A DNA stretch of 64,000 bases, taken from positions 46,436,324 through 46,500,323 of the forward strand of contig JAVHZZ010000009.1 of NCBI GenBank assembly GCA_036250195.1. The letters are read 5' to 3'. Below the pieces are notes generated by a model, which saw only the letters and a list, made by a program, of their open reading frames with translations, did not search any database and was not told where the DNA came from. The stretch's first letter is position 1. Each line of letters begins with the position of its first letter. Made by a program: the position numbers and the translations under genes. The stretch is from Mixophyes australis. Its lineage: Eukaryota; Chordata; Amphibia; Anura; Limnodynastidae. Below are positions 41,201 to 56,200 of this stretch, piece after piece.

Positions 41201-44200
41201 GTGTAAAAAAGCATTGTTTTTGGACGCCAATGAAGAAATGACTATTTTTTGCGATTTCTCTTGCTCAGAAGGATTTAGAAAGTTGATAATTGTGGGCAAT
41301 GTTAGAAATGTCATGAGAAACAAGAATTATGTAAAAGAATTGATGTAAGTCATTGTTTCCAAGAGAAAGGGAGACAGGAGTGTAAAAAAGCGTTGTTTTT
41401 GGACGGCAATGAAGAAATGACTATGTTTTGCGATTTCTCCTGCTCAGAAAGACTTAGAAAGTTGATAATTGTGGGCAATGTTAGAAATGTCATGAGAAAC
41501 AAGAATTATGTAAAAGAATTGATGTAAGTCATTGTTTCCAAGAGAAAGGGAGACAGGAGTGTAAAAAAGCGTTGTTTTTGGACGGCAATGAAGAAATGAC
41601 TATGTTTTGCGATTTCTCTTGCTCAGAAAGACTTAGAAAGTTGATAATTGTGGGCAATGTTAGAAGTGTCATGAGAAACAAGAATTATGTAAAATGATTG
41701 ATGTAAGTCATTGTTTCCAAGCGAAAGGGAGACAGGAGTGTAAAAAAGCGTTGTTTTTGGACGGCAATGAAGAAATGACTATGTTTTGCGATTTCTCCTG
41801 CTCAGAAAGACTTAGAAAGTTGATAATTGTGGGCATTGTTAGAAATGTCATGAGACACAAGAATTATGTAAAAGGATTGATGTAAGTCATTATTTCCAAG
41901 AGAAAGGGAGACAGGAGTGTAAAAAAGCGTTGTTTTTGGACGGCAATGAAGAAATGACTATGTTTTGCGATTTCTCTTGCTCAGAAAGACTTAGAAAGTT
42001 GATAATTGTGGGCAATGTTAGAAATGTCATGAGAAACAAGAATTATGTAAAAGGATTGATGTAAGTCATTGTTTCCAAGCGAAAGGGAGACAGGAGTGTA
42101 AAAAAGCGTTGTTTTTGGACGGCAATGAATAAATGACTATGTTTTGCGATTTCTCCTGCTCAGAAAGACTTAGAAAGTTGATAATTGTGGGCAATGTTAG
42201 AAATGTTATGAGAAACAAGAATTATGTAAAAGGATTGATGTAAGTCATTGTTTCCAAGAGAAAGGGAGACAGGAGTGTAAAAAAGCGTTGTTTTTGGACG
42301 GCAATGAAGAAATGACTATGTTTTGCGATTTCTCCTGCTCAGAAAGACTTAGAAAGTTGATAATTGTGGGCAATGTTAGAAATGTCATGAGAAACAAGAA
42401 TTATGTAAAAGGATTGATGTAAGTCATTGTTTCCAAGAGAAAGGGAAAAAGGAGTGTAAAAAAGCGTTGTTTTTGGACGGCAATGAAGAACTGACTATGT
42501 TTTGCGATTTCTCCTGCTCAGAAAGACTTAGAAAGTTGATAATTGTGGGCAATGTTAGAAATGTCATGAGAAACAAGAATTATGTAAAAGGATTGATGTA
42601 AGTCATTGTTTACAAGAGAAAGGGAGACAGGAGTGTAAAAAAGCGTTGTTTTTGGACGGCAATGAAGAAATGACTATGTTTTGCGATTTATCTTGCTCAG
42701 AAAGACTTAGAAAGTTGATAATTGTGGGCAATGTTAGAAATGTTATGAGAAACAAGAATTATGTAAAAGGATTGATGTAAGTCATTGTTTCCAAGAGAAA
42801 GGGAGACAGGAGTGTAAAAAAGCGTTGTTTTTGGACGGCAATGAAGTAATGACTATGTTTTGCGATTTATCTTGCTCAGAAAGACTTAGAAAGTTGATAA
42901 TTGTGGGCAATGTTGGAAATGTTATGAGAAACAAGAATTATGTAAAAGGATTGATGCAAGTCATTGTTTCCAAGAGAAAGGGAGACAGGAGTGTAAAAAA
43001 GCGTTGTTTTTGGACGGCAATGAAGAAATGACTATGTTTTGCGATTTCTCTTGCTCAGAAAGACTTAGAAAGTTGATAATTGTGGGCAATGTTAGAAATG
43101 TCATGAGAAACAAGAATTATGGAAAAGGATTGATGTAAGTCATTGTTTCCAAGCGAAAGGGAGACAGGAGTGTAAAAAAGCGTTGTTTTTGGACGGCAAT
43201 GAAGAAATGACTATGTTTTTCGATTTCTCTTGCTCAGAAAGACTTAGAAAGTTGATAATTGTGGGCAATGTTAGAAATGTCATGAGAAACAAGAATTATG
43301 TAAAAGGATTGATGTAAGTCATTGTTTCCAAGCGAAAGGGAGACAGGAGTGTAAAAAAGCGTTGGTTTTGGACGGCAATGAAGAAATGACTATGTTTTGC
43401 GATTTCTCTTGCTCAGAAAGACTTAGAAAGTTGATAATTGTGGGCAATGTTAGAAATGTCATGAGAAACAAGAATTATGTAAAAGGATTGATGTAAGTCA
43501 TTGTTTCCAAGAGAAAGGGAGACAGGAGTGTAAAAAAGCGTTGTTTTTGGACGGCAATGAAGAAATGACTATGTTTTGCGATTTCTCTTGCTCAGAAAGA
43601 CTTAGAAAGTTGATAATTGTGGGCAATGTTAGAAATGTCATGAGAAACAAGAATTATGTAAAAGAATTGATGTAAGTCATTGTTTCCAAGAGAAAGGGAG
43701 ACAGGAGTGTAAAAAAGCGTTGTTTTTGGACGGCAATGAAGAAATGACTATGTTTTGCGATTTCTCTTGCTCAGAAAGACTTAGAAAGTTGATAATTGTG
43801 GGCAATGTTAGAAATGTCATGAGAAACAAGAATTATGTAAAAGGATTGATGTAAGTCATTGTTTCCAAGCGAAAGGGAGACAGGAGTGTAAAAAAGCGTT
43901 GTTTTTGGACGGCAATGAAGAAATGACTATGTTTTGCGATTTCTCCTGCTCAGAAAGACTTAGAAAGTTGATAATTGTGGGAAATGTTAGAAATGTCATG
44001 AGAAACAAGAATTATGTAAAAGGATTGATGTAAGTCATTGTTTCCAAGAGAAAGGGAGACAGGAGTGTAAAAAAGCGTTGTTTTTGGACGGCAATGAATA
44101 AATGACTATGTTTTGCGATTTCTCCTGCTCAGAAAGACTTAGAAAGTTGATAATTGTGGGCAATGTTAGAAATGTCATGAGAAACAAGAATTATGTAAAA

Positions 44201-47200
44201 GGATTGATGTAAGTCATTGTTTCCAAGAGAAAGGGAGACAGGAGTGTAAAAAAGCGTTGTTTTTGGACGGCAATGAAGAAATGACTATGTTTTGCGATTT
44301 CTCTTGCTCAGAAAGACTTAGAAAGTTGATAATTGTGGGCAATGTTAGAAGTGTCATGAGAAACAAGAATTATGTAAAAGGATTGATGTAAGTCATTGTT
44401 TCCAAGCGAAAGGGAGACAGGAGTGTAAAAAAGCGTTGTTTTTGGACGGCAATGAAGAAATGACTATGTTTTGCGATTTCTCCTGCTCAGAAAGACTTAG
44501 AAAGTTGATAATTGTGGGCATTGTTAGAAATGTCATGAGACACAAGAATTATGTAAAAGGATTGATGTAAGTCATTATTTCCAAGAGAAAGGGAGACAGG
44601 AGTGTAAAAAAGCGTTGTTTTTGGACGGCAATGAAGAAATGACTATGTTTTGCGATTTCTCTTGCTCAGAAAGACTTAGAAAGTTGATAATTGTGGGCAA
44701 TGTTAGAAATGTCATGAGAAACAAGAATTATGTAAAAGGATTGATGTAAGTCATTGTTTCCAAGCGAAAGGGAGACAGGAGTGTAAAAAAGCGTTGTTTT
44801 TGGACGGCAATGAATAAATGACTATGTTTTGCGATTTCTCCTGCTCAGAAAGACTTAGAAAGTTGATAATTGTGGGCAATGTTAGAAATGTTATGAGAAA
44901 CAAGAATTATGTAAAAGGATTGATGTAAGTCATTGTTTCCAAGAGAAAGGGAGACAGGAGTGTAAAAAAGCGTTGTTTTTGGACGGCAATGAAGAAATGA
45001 CTATGTTTTGCGATTTCTCCTGCTCAGAAAGACTTAGAAAGTTGATAATTGTGGGCAATGTTAGAAATGTCATGAGAAACAAGAATTATGTAAAAGGATT
45101 GATGTAAGTCATTGTTTCCAAGAGAAAGGGAAACAGGAGTGTAAAAAAGCGTTGTTTTTGGACGGCAATGAAGAACTGACTATGTTTTGCGATTTCTCCT
45201 GCTCAGAAAGACTTAGAAAGTTGATAATTGTGGGCAATGTTAGAAATGTCATGAGAAACAAGAATTATGTAAAAGGATTGATGTAAGTCATTGTTTACAA
45301 GAGAAAGGGAGACAGGAGTGTAAAAAAGCGTTGTTTTTGGACGGCAATGAAGAAATGACTATGTTTTGCGATTTATCTTGCTCAGAAAGACTTAGAAAGT
45401 TGATAATTGTGGGCAATGTTAGAAATGTTATGAGAAACAAGAATTATGTAAAAGGATTGATGTAAGTCATTGTTTCCAAGAGAAAGGGAGACAGGAGTGT
45501 AAAAAAGCGTTGTTTTTGGACGGCAATGAAGTAATGACTATGTTTTGCGATTTATCTTGCTCAGAAAGACTTAGAAAGTTGATAATTGTGGGCAATGTTG
45601 GAAATGTTATGAGAAACAAGAATTATGTAAAAGGATTGATGCAAGTCATTGTTTCCAAGAGAAAGGGAGACAGGAGTGTAAAAAAGCGTTGTTTTTGGAC
45701 GGCAATGAAGAAATGACTATGTTTTGCGATTTCTCTTGCTCAGAAAGACTTAGAAAGTTGATAATTGTGGGCAATGTTAGAAATGTCATGAGAAACAAGA
45801 ATTATGGAAAAGGATTGATGTAAGTCATTGTTTCCAAGCGAAAGGGAGACAGGAGTGTAAAAAAGCGTTGTTTTTGGACGGCAATGAAGAAATGACTATG
45901 TTTTTCGATTTCTCTTGCTCAGAAAGACTTAGAAAGTTGATAATTGTGGGCAATGTTAGAAATGTCATGAGAAACAAGAATTATGTAAAAGGATTGATGT
46001 AAGTCATTGTTTCCAAGCGAAAGGGAGACAGGAGTGTAAAAAAGCGTTGTTTTTGGACGGCAATGAAGAAATGACTATGTTTTGCGATTTCTCTTGCTCA
46101 GAAAGACTTAGAAAGTTGATAATTGTGGGCAATGTTAGAAATGTCATGAGAAACAAGAATTATGTAAAAGGATTGATGTAAGTCATTGTTTCCAAGAGAA
46201 AGGGAGACAGGAGTGTAAAAAAGCGTTGTTTTTGGACGGCAATGAAGAAATGACTATGTTTTGCGATTTCTCTTGCTCAGAAAGACTTAGAAAGTTGATA
46301 ATTGTGGGCAATGTTAGAAATGTCATGAGAAACAAGAATTATGTAAAAGAATTGATGTAAGTCATTGTTTCCAAGAGAAAGGGAGACAGGAGTGTAAAAA
46401 AGCGTTGTTTTTGGACGGCAATGAAGAAATGACTATGTTTTGCGATTTCTCTTGCTCAGAAAGACTTAGAAAGTTGATAATTGTGGGCAATGTTAGAAAT
46501 GTCATGAGAAACAAGAATTATGTAAAAGGATTGATGTAAGTCATTGTTTCCAAGCGAAAGGGAGACAGGAGTGTAAAAAAGCGTTGTTTTTGGACGGCAA
46601 TGAAGAAATGACTATGTTTTGCGATTTCTCCTGCTCAGAAAGACTTAGAAAGTTGATAATTGTGGGAAATGTTAGAAATGTCATGAGAAACAAGAATTAT
46701 GTAAAAGGATTGATGTAAGTCATTGTTTCCAAGAGAAAGGGAGACAGGAGTGTAAAAAAGCGTTGTTTTTGGACGGCAATGAAGAAATGACTATGTTTTG
46801 CGATTTCTCTTGCTTAGAAAGACTTAGAAAGTTGATAATTGTGGGCAATGTTAGAAATGTCATGAGAAACAAGAATTATGTAAAAGGATTGATGTAAGTC
46901 ATTGTTTCCAAGCGAAAGGGAGACAGGAGTGTAAAAAAGCGTTGTTTTTGGACGGCAATGAATAAATGACTATGTTTTGCGATTTCTCCTGCTCAGAAAG
47001 ACTTAGAAAGTTGATAATTGTGGGCAATGTTAGAAATGTAATGAGAAACAAGAATTATGTAAAAGAATTGATGTAAGTCATTGTTTCCAAGAGAAAGGGA
47101 GACAGGAGTGTAAAAAAGCATTGTTTTTGGACGCCAATGAAGAAATGACTATTTTTTGCGATTTCTCTTGCTCAGAAGGATTTAGAAAGTTGATAATTGT

Positions 47201-50200
47201 GGGCAATGTTAGAAATGTCATGAGAAACAAGAATTATGTAAAAGAATTGATGTAAGTCATTGTTTCCAAGAGAAAGGGAGACAGGAGTGTAAAAAAGCGT
47301 TGTTTTTGGACGGCAATGAAGAAATGACTATGTTTTGCGATTTCTCCTGCTCAGAAAGACTTAGAAAGTTGATAATTGTGGGCAATGTTAGAAATGTCAT
47401 GAGAAACAAGAATTATGTAAAAGAATTGATGTAAGTCATTGTTTCCAAGAGAAAGGGAGACAGGAGTGTAAAAAAGCGTTGTTTTTGGACGGCAATGAAG
47501 AAATGACTATGTTTTGCGATTTCTCTTGCTCAGAAAGACTTAGAAAGTTGATAATTGTGGGCAATGTTAGAAGTGTCATGAGAAACAAGAATTATGTAAA
47601 ATGATTGATGTAAGTCATTGTTTCCAAGCGAAAGGGAGACAGGAGTGTAAAAAAGCGTTGTTTTTGGACGGCAATGAAGAAATGACTATGTTTTGCGATT
47701 TCTCCTGCTCAGAAAGACTTAGAAAGTTGATAATTGTGGGCATTGTTAGAAATGTCATGAGACACAAGAATTATGTAAAAGGATTGATGTAAGTCATTAT
47801 TTCCAAGAGAAAGGGAGACAGGAGTGTAAAAAAGCGTTGTTTTTGGACGGCAATGAAGAAATGACTATGTTTTGCGATTTCTCTTGCTCAGAAAGACTTA
47901 GAAAGTTGATAATTGTGGGCAATGTTAGAAATGTCATGAGAAACAAGAATTATGTAAAAGGATTGATGTAAGTCATTGTTTCCAAGCGAAAGGGAGACAG
48001 GAGTGTAAAAAAGCGTTGTTTTTGGACGGCAATGAATAAATGACTATGTTTTGCGATTTCTCCTGCTCAGAAAGACTTAGAAAGTTGATAATTGTGGGCA
48101 ATGTTAGAAATGTTATGAGAAACAAGAATTATGTAAAAGGATTGATGTAAGTCATTGTTTCCAAGAGAAAGGGAGACAGGAGTGTAAAAAAGCGTTGTTT
48201 TTGGACGGCAATGAAGAAATGACTATGTTTTGCGATTTCTCCTGCTCAGAAAGACTTAGAAAGTTGATAATTGTGGGCAATGTTAGAAATGTCATGAGAA
48301 ACAAGAATTATGTAAAAGGATTGATGTAAGTCATTGTTTCCAAGAGAAAGGGAAAAAGGAGTGTAAAAAAGCGTTGTTTTTGGACGGCAATGAAGAACTG
48401 ACTATGTTTTGCGATTTCTCCTGCTCAGAAAGACTTAGAAAGTTGATAATTGTGGGCAATGTTAGAAATGTCATGAGAAACAAGAATTATGTAAAAGGAT
48501 TGATGTAAGTCATTGTTTACAAGAGAAAGGGAGACAGGAGTGTAAAAAAGCGTTGTTTTTGGACGGCAATGAAGAAATGACTATGTTTTGCGATTTATCT
48601 TGCTCAGAAAGACTTAGAAAGTTGATAATTGTGGGCAATGTTAGAAATGTTATGAGAAACAAGAATTATGTAAAAGGATTGATGTAAGTCATTGTTTCCA
48701 AGAGAAAGGGAGACAGGAGTGTAAAAAAGCGTTGTTTTTGGACGGCAATGAAGTAATGACTATGTTTTGCGATTTATCTTGCTCAGAAAGACTTAGAAAG
48801 TTGATAATTGTGGGCAATGTTGGAAATGTTATGAGAAACAAGAATTATGTAAAAGGATTGATGCAAGTCATTGTTTCCAAGAGAAAGGGAGACAGGAGTG
48901 TAAAAAAGCGTTGTTTTTGGACGGCAATGAAGAAATGACTATGTTTTGCGATTTCTCTTGCTCAGAAAGACTTAGAAAGTTGATAATTGTGGGCAATGTT
49001 AGAAATGTCATGAGAAACAAGAATTATGGAAAAGGATTGATGTAAGTCATTGTTTCCAAGCGAAAGGGAGACAGGAGTGTAAAAAAGCGTTGTTTTTGGA
49101 CGGCAATGAAGAAATGACTATGTTTTTCGATTTCTCTTGCTCAGAAAGACTTAGAAAGTTGATAATTGTGGGCAATGTTAGAAATGTCATGAGAAACAAG
49201 AATTATGTAAAAGGATTGATGTAAGTCATTGTTTCCAAGCGAAAGGGAGACAGGAGTGTAAAAAAGCGTTGGTTTTGGACGGCAATGAAGAAATGACTAT
49301 GTTTTGCGATTTCTCTTGCTCAGAAAGACTTAGAAAGTTGATAATTGTGGGCAATGTTAGAAATGTCATGAGAAACAAGAATTATGTAAAAGGATTGATG
49401 TAAGTCATTGTTTCCAAGAGAAAGGGAGACAGGAGTGTAAAAAAGCGTTGTTTTTGGACGGCAATGAAGAAATGACTATGTTTTGCGATTTCTCTTGCTC
49501 AGAAAGACTTAGAAAGTTGATAATTGTGGGCAATGTTAGAAATGTCATGAGAAACAAGAATTATGTAAAAGAATTGATGTAAGTCATTGTTTCCAAGAGA
49601 AAGGGAGACAGGAGTGTAAAAAAGCGTTGTTTTTGGACGGCAATGAAGAAATGACTATGTTTTGCGATTTCTCTTGCTCAGAAAGACTTAGAAAGTTGAT
49701 AATTGTGGGCAATGTTAGAAATGTCATGAGAAACAAGAATTATGTAAAAGGATTGATGTAAGTCATTGTTTCCAAGCGAAAGGGAGACAGGAGTGTAAAA
49801 AAGCGTTGTTTTTGGACGGCAATGAAGAAATGACTATGTTTTGCGATTTCTCCTGCTCAGAAAGACTTAGAAAGTTGATAATTGTGGGAAATGTTAGAAA
49901 TGTCATGAGAAACAAGAATTATGTAAAAGGATTGATGTAAGTCATTGTTTCCAAGAGAAAGGGAGACAGGAGTGTAAAAAAGCGTTGTTTTTGGACGGCA
50001 ATGAATAAATGACTATGTTTTGCGATTTCTCCTGCTCAGAAAGACTTAGAAAGTTGATAATTGTGGGCAATGTTAGAAATGTCATGAGAAACAAGAATTA
50101 TGTAAAAGGATTGATGTAAGTCATTGTTTCCAAGAGAAAGGGAGACAGGAGTGTAAAAAAGCGTTGTTTTTGGACGGCAATGAAGAAATGACTATGTTTT

Positions 50201-53200
50201 GCGATTTCTCTTGCTCAGAAAGACTTAGAAAGTTGATAATTGTGGGCAATGTTAGAAGTGTCATGAGAAACAAGAATTATGTAAAAGGATTGATGTAAGT
50301 CATTGTTTCCAAGCGAAAGGGAGACAGGAGTGTAAAAAAGCGTTGTTTTTGGACGGCAATGAAGAAATGACTATGTTTTGCGATTTCTCCTGCTCAGAAA
50401 GACTTAGAAAGTTGATAATTGTGGGCATTGTTAGAAATGTCATGAGACACAAGAATTATGTAAAAGGATTGATGTAAGTCATTATTTCCAAGAGAAAGGG
50501 AGACAGGAGTGTAAAAAAGCGTTGTTTTTGGACGGCAATGAAGAAATGACTATGTTTTGCGATTTCTCTTGCTCAGAAAGACTTAGAAAGTTGATAATTG
50601 TGGGCAATGTTAGAAATGTCATGAGAAACAAGAATTATGTAAAAGGATTGATGTAAGTCATTGTTTCCAAGCGAAAGGGAGACAGGAGTGTAAAAAAGCG
50701 TTGTTTTTGGACGGCAATGAATAAATGACTATGTTTTGCGATTTCTCCTGCTCAGAAAGACTTAGAAAGTTGATAATTGTGGGCAATGTTAGAAATGTTA
50801 TGAGAAACAAGAATTATGTAAAAGGATTGATGTAAGTCATTGTTTCCAAGAGAAAGGGAGACAGGAGTGTAAAAAAGCGTTGTTTTTGGACGGCAATGAA
50901 GAAATGACTATGTTTTGCGATTTCTCCTGCTCAGAAAGACTTAGAAAGTTGATAATTGTGGGCAATGTTAGAAATGTCATGAGAAACAAGAATTATGTAA
51001 AAGGATTGATGTAAGTCATTGTTTCCAAGAGAAAGGGAAACAGGAGTGTAAAAAAGCGTTGTTTTTGGACGGCAATGAAGAACTGACTATGTTTTGCGAT
51101 TTCTCCTGCTCAGAAAGACTTAGAAAGTTGATAATTGTGGGCAATGTTAGAAATGTCATGAGAAACAAGAATTATGTAAAAGGATTGATGTAAGTCATTG
51201 TTTACAAGAGAAAGGGAGACAGGAGTGTAAAAAAGCGTTGTTTTTGGACGGCAATGAAGAAATGACTATGTTTTGCGATTTATCTTGCTCAGAAAGACTT
51301 AGAAAGTTGATAATTGTGGGCAATGTTAGAAATGTTATGAGAAACAAGAATTATGTAAAAGGATTGATGTAAGTCATTGTTTCCAAGAGAAAGGGAGACA
51401 GGAGTGTAAAAAAGCGTTGTTTTTGGACGGCAATGAAGTAATGACTATGTTTTGCGATTTATCTTGCTCAGAAAGACTTAGAAAGTTGATAATTGTGGGC
51501 AATGTTGGAAATGTTATGAGAAACAAGAATTATGTAAAAGGATTGATGCAAGTCATTGTTTCCAAGAGAAAGGGAGACAGGAGTGTAAAAAAGCGTTGTT
51601 TTTGGACGGCAATGAAGAAATGACTATGTTTTGCGATTTCTCTTGCTCAGAAAGACTTAGAAAGTTGATAATTGTGGGCAATGTTAGAAATGTCATGAGA
51701 AACAAGAATTATGGAAAAGGATTGATGTAAGTCATTGTTTCCAAGCGAAAGGGAGACAGGAGTGTAAAAAAGCGTTGTTTTTGGACGGCAATGAAGAAAT
51801 GACTATGTTTTTCGATTTCTCTTGCTCAGAAAGACTTAGAAAGTTGATAATTGTGGGCAATGTTAGAAATGTCATGAGAAACAAGAATTATGTAAAAGGA
51901 TTGATGTAAGTCATTGTTTCCAAGCGAAAGGGAGACAGGAGTGTAAAAAAGCGTTGTTTTTGGACGGCAATGAAGAAATGACTATGTTTTGCGATTTCTC
52001 TTGCTCAGAAAGACTTAGAAAGTTGATAATTGTGGGCAATGTTAGAAATGTCATGAGAAACAAGAATTATGTAAAAGGATTGATGTAAGTCATTGTTTCC
52101 AAGAGAAAGGGAGACAGGAGTGTAAAAAAGCGTTGTTTTTGGACGGCAATGAAGAAATGACTATGTTTTGCGATTTCTCTTGCTCAGAAAGACTTAGAAA
52201 GTTGATAATTGTGGGCAATGTTAGAAATGTCATGAGAAACAAGAATTATGTAAAAGAATTGATGTAAGTCATTGTTTCCAAGAGAAAGGGAGACAGGAGT
52301 GTAAAAAAGCGTTGTTTTTGGACGGCAATGAAGAAATGACTATGTTTTGCGATTTCTCTTGCTCAGAAAGACTTAGAAAGTTGATAATTGTGGGCAATGT
52401 TAGAAATGTCATGAGAAACAAGAATTATGTAAAAGGATTGATGTAAGTCATTGTTTCCAAGCGAAAGGGAGACAGGAGTGTAAAAAAGCGTTGTTTTTGG
52501 ACGGCAATGAAGAAATGACTATGTTTTGCGATTTCTCCTGCTCAGAAAGACTTAGAAAGTTGATAATTGTGGGAAATGTTAGAAATGTCATGAGAAACAA
52601 GAATTATGTAAAAGGATTGATGTAAGTCATTGTTTCCAAGAGAAAGGGAGACAGGAGTGTAAAAAAGCGTTGTTTTTGGACGGCAATGAAGAAATGACTA
52701 TGTTTTGCGATTTCTCTTGCTTAGAAAGACTTAGAAAGTTGATAATTGTGGGCAATGTTAGAAATGTCATGAGAAACAAGAATTATGTAAAAGGATTGAT
52801 GTAAGTCATTGTTTCCAAGCGAAAGGGAGACAGGAGTGTAAAAAAGCGTTGTTTTTGGACGGCAATGAATAAATGACTATGTTTTGCGATTTCTCCTGCT
52901 CAGAAAGACTTAGAAAGTTGATAATTGTGGGCAATGTTAGAAATGTCATGAGAAACAAGAATTATGTAAAAGGATTGATGTAAGTCATTGTTTCCAAGAG
53001 AAAGGGAGACAGGAGTGTAAAAAAGCGTTGTTTTTGGACGGCAATGAAGAAATGACTATGTTTTGCGATTTCTCTTGCTCAGAAAGACTTAGAAAGTTGA
53101 TAATTGTGGGAAATGTTAGAAATGTCATGAGAAACAAGAATTATGTAAAAGGATTGATGTAAGTCATTATTTCCAAGAGAAAGGGAGACAGGAGTGTAAA

Positions 53201-56200
53201 AAAGCGTTGTTTTTGGACGGCAATGAAGAAATGACTATGTTTTGTGATTTCTCTTGCTCAGAAAGACTTAGAAAGTTGATAATTGTGGGCAATGTTAGAA
53301 ATGTCATGAGAAACAAGAATTATGTAAAAGGATTGATGTAAGTCATTGTTTCCAAGCGAAAGGGAGACAGGAGTGTAAAAAAGCGTTGTTTTTGGACGGC
53401 AATGAAGAAATGACTATGTTTTGCGATTTCTCCTGCTCAGAAAGACTTAGAAAGTTGATAATTGTGGGAAATGTTAGAAATGTCATGAGAAACAAGAATT
53501 ATGTAAAAGGATTGATGTAAGTCATTGTTTCCAAGCGAAAGGGAGACAGGAGTGTAAAAAAGCGTTGTTTTTGGACGGCAATGAATAAATGACTATGTTT
53601 TGCGATTTCTCCTGCTCAGAAAGACTTAGAAAGATGATAATTGTGGGCAATGTTAGAAATGTCATGAGAAACAAGAATTATGTAAAAGGATTGATGTAAG
53701 TCATTGTTCCCAAGAGAAAGGGAGACAGGAGTGTAAAAAAGCGTTGTTTTTGGACGGCAATGAGGAAATGACTATGTTTTGCGATTTCTCTTGCTCAGAA
53801 AGACTTAGAAAGTTGATAATTGTGGGCAATGTTAGAAATGTCATGAGAAACAAGAATTATGTAAAAGGATTGATGTAAGTCATTGTTTCCAAGCGAAAGG
53901 GAGACAGGAGTGTAAAAAAGCGTTGTTTTTGGACGGCAATGAAGAAATGACTATGTTTTGCGATTTCTCTTGCTCAGAAAGACTTAGAAAGTTGATAATT
54001 GTGGGCAATGTTAGAAATGTCATGAGAAACAAGAATTATGTAAAAGGATTGATGTAAGTCATTGTTTCCAAGAGAAAGGGAGACAGGAGTGTAAAAAAGC
54101 GTTGTTTTTGGACGGCAATGAAGAAATGACTATGTTTTGCGATTTCTCTTGCTCAGAAAGACTTAGAAAGTTGATAATTGTGGGCAATGTTAGAAATGTC
54201 ATGAGAAACAAGAATTATGTAAAAGGATTGATGTAATTCATTGTTTCCAAGAGAAAAGGAGACAGGAGTGTAAAAAAGCGTTGTTTTTGGACGGCAATGA
54301 AGAAATGACTATGTTTTGCGATTTCTCCTGCTCAGAAAGACTTAGAAAGTTGATAATTGTGGGCATTGTTAGAAATGTCATGAGAAACAAGAATTATGTA
54401 AAAGGATTGATGTAAGTCATTGTTTCCAAGAGAAAGGGAGACAGGAGTGTAAAAAAGCGTTGTTTTTGGACGGCAATGAAGAAATTACTATGTTTTGCGA
54501 TTTCTCTTGCTCAGAAAGACTTAGAAAGTTGATAATTGTGGGCAATGTTAGAAATGTCATGAGAAACAAGAATTATGTAAAAGGATTGATGTAAGTCATT
54601 GTTTCCAAGAGAAAGGGAGACAGGAGTGTAAAAAAGCGTTGTTTTTGGACGGCAATGAAGAACTGACTATGTTTTGCGATTTCTCCTGCTCAGAAAGACT
54701 TAGAAAGTTGATAATTGTGGGCAATGTTAGAAATGTCATGAGAAACAAGAATTATGTAAAAGGATTGATGTAAGTCATTGTTTCCAAGCGAAAGGGAGAC
54801 AGGAGTGTAAAAAAGCGTTGTTTTTGGACGGCAATGAAGAAATGACTATGTTTTGCGATTTCTCTTGCTCAGAAAGACTTAGAAAGTTGATAATTGTGGG
54901 CAATGTTAGAAATGTCATGAGAAACAAGAATTATGTAAAAGGATTGATGTAAGTCATTGTTTCCAAGAGAAAGGGAGACAGGAGTGTAAAAAAGCGTTGT
55001 TTTTGGACGGCAATGAAGAAATGACTATGTTTTGCGATTTCTCTTGCTCAGAAAGACTTAGAAAGTTGATAATTGTGGGCAATGTTAGAAATGTCATGAG
55101 AAACAAGAATTATGTAAAAGGATTGATGTAAGTCATTGTTTCCAAGAGAAAGGGAGACAGGAGTGTAAAAAAGCGTTGTTTTTGGACGGCAATGAAGAAA
55201 TGACTATGTTTTGCGATTTCTCCTGCTCAGAAAGACTTAGAAAGTTGATAATTGTGGGCAATGTTAGAAATGTCATGAGAAACAAGAATTATGTAAAAGG
55301 ATTGATGTAAGTCATTGTTTCCAAGAGAAAGGGAGACAGGAGTGTAAAAAAGCGTTGTTTTTGGACGGCAATGAAGAACTGACTATGTTTTGCGATTTCT
55401 CCTGCTCAGAAAGACTTAGAAAGTTGATAATTGTGGGCAATGTTAGAAATGTCATGAGAAACAAGAATTATGTAAAAGGATTGATGTAAGTCATTGTTTC
55501 CAAGCGAAAGGGAGACAGGAGTGTAAAAAAGCGTTGTTTTTGGACGGCAATGAAGAAATGACTATGTTTTGCGATTTCTCTTGCTCAGAAAGACTTAGAA
55601 AGTTGATAATTGTGGGCAATGTTAGAAATGTCATGAGAAACAAGAATTATGTAAAAGGATTGATGTAAGTCATTGTTTCCAAGAGAAAGGGAGACAGGAG
55701 TGTAAAAAAGCGTTGTTTTTGGACGGCAATGAAGAAATGACTATGTTTTGCGATTTCTCTTGCTCAGAAAGACTTAGAAAGTTGATAATTGTGGGCAATG
55801 TTAGAAATGTCATGAGAAACAAGAATTATGTAAAAGGATTGATGTAATTCATTGTTTCCAAGAGAAAAGGAGACAGGAGTGTAAAAAAGCGTTGTTTTTG
55901 GACGGCAATGAAGAAATGACTATGTTTTGCGATTTCTCCTGCTCAGAAAGACTTAGAAAGTTGATAATTGTGGGCATTGTTAGAAATGTCATGAGAAACA
56001 AGAATTATGTAAAAGGATTGATGTAAGTCATTGTTTCCAAGAGAAAGGGAGACAGGAGTGTAAAAAAGCGTTGTTTTTGGACGGCAATGAAGAAATTACT
56101 ATGTTTTGCGATTTCTCTTGCTCAGAAAGACTTAGAAAGTTGATAATTGTGGGCAATGTTAGAAATGTCATGAGAAACAAGAATTATGTAAAAGGATTGA

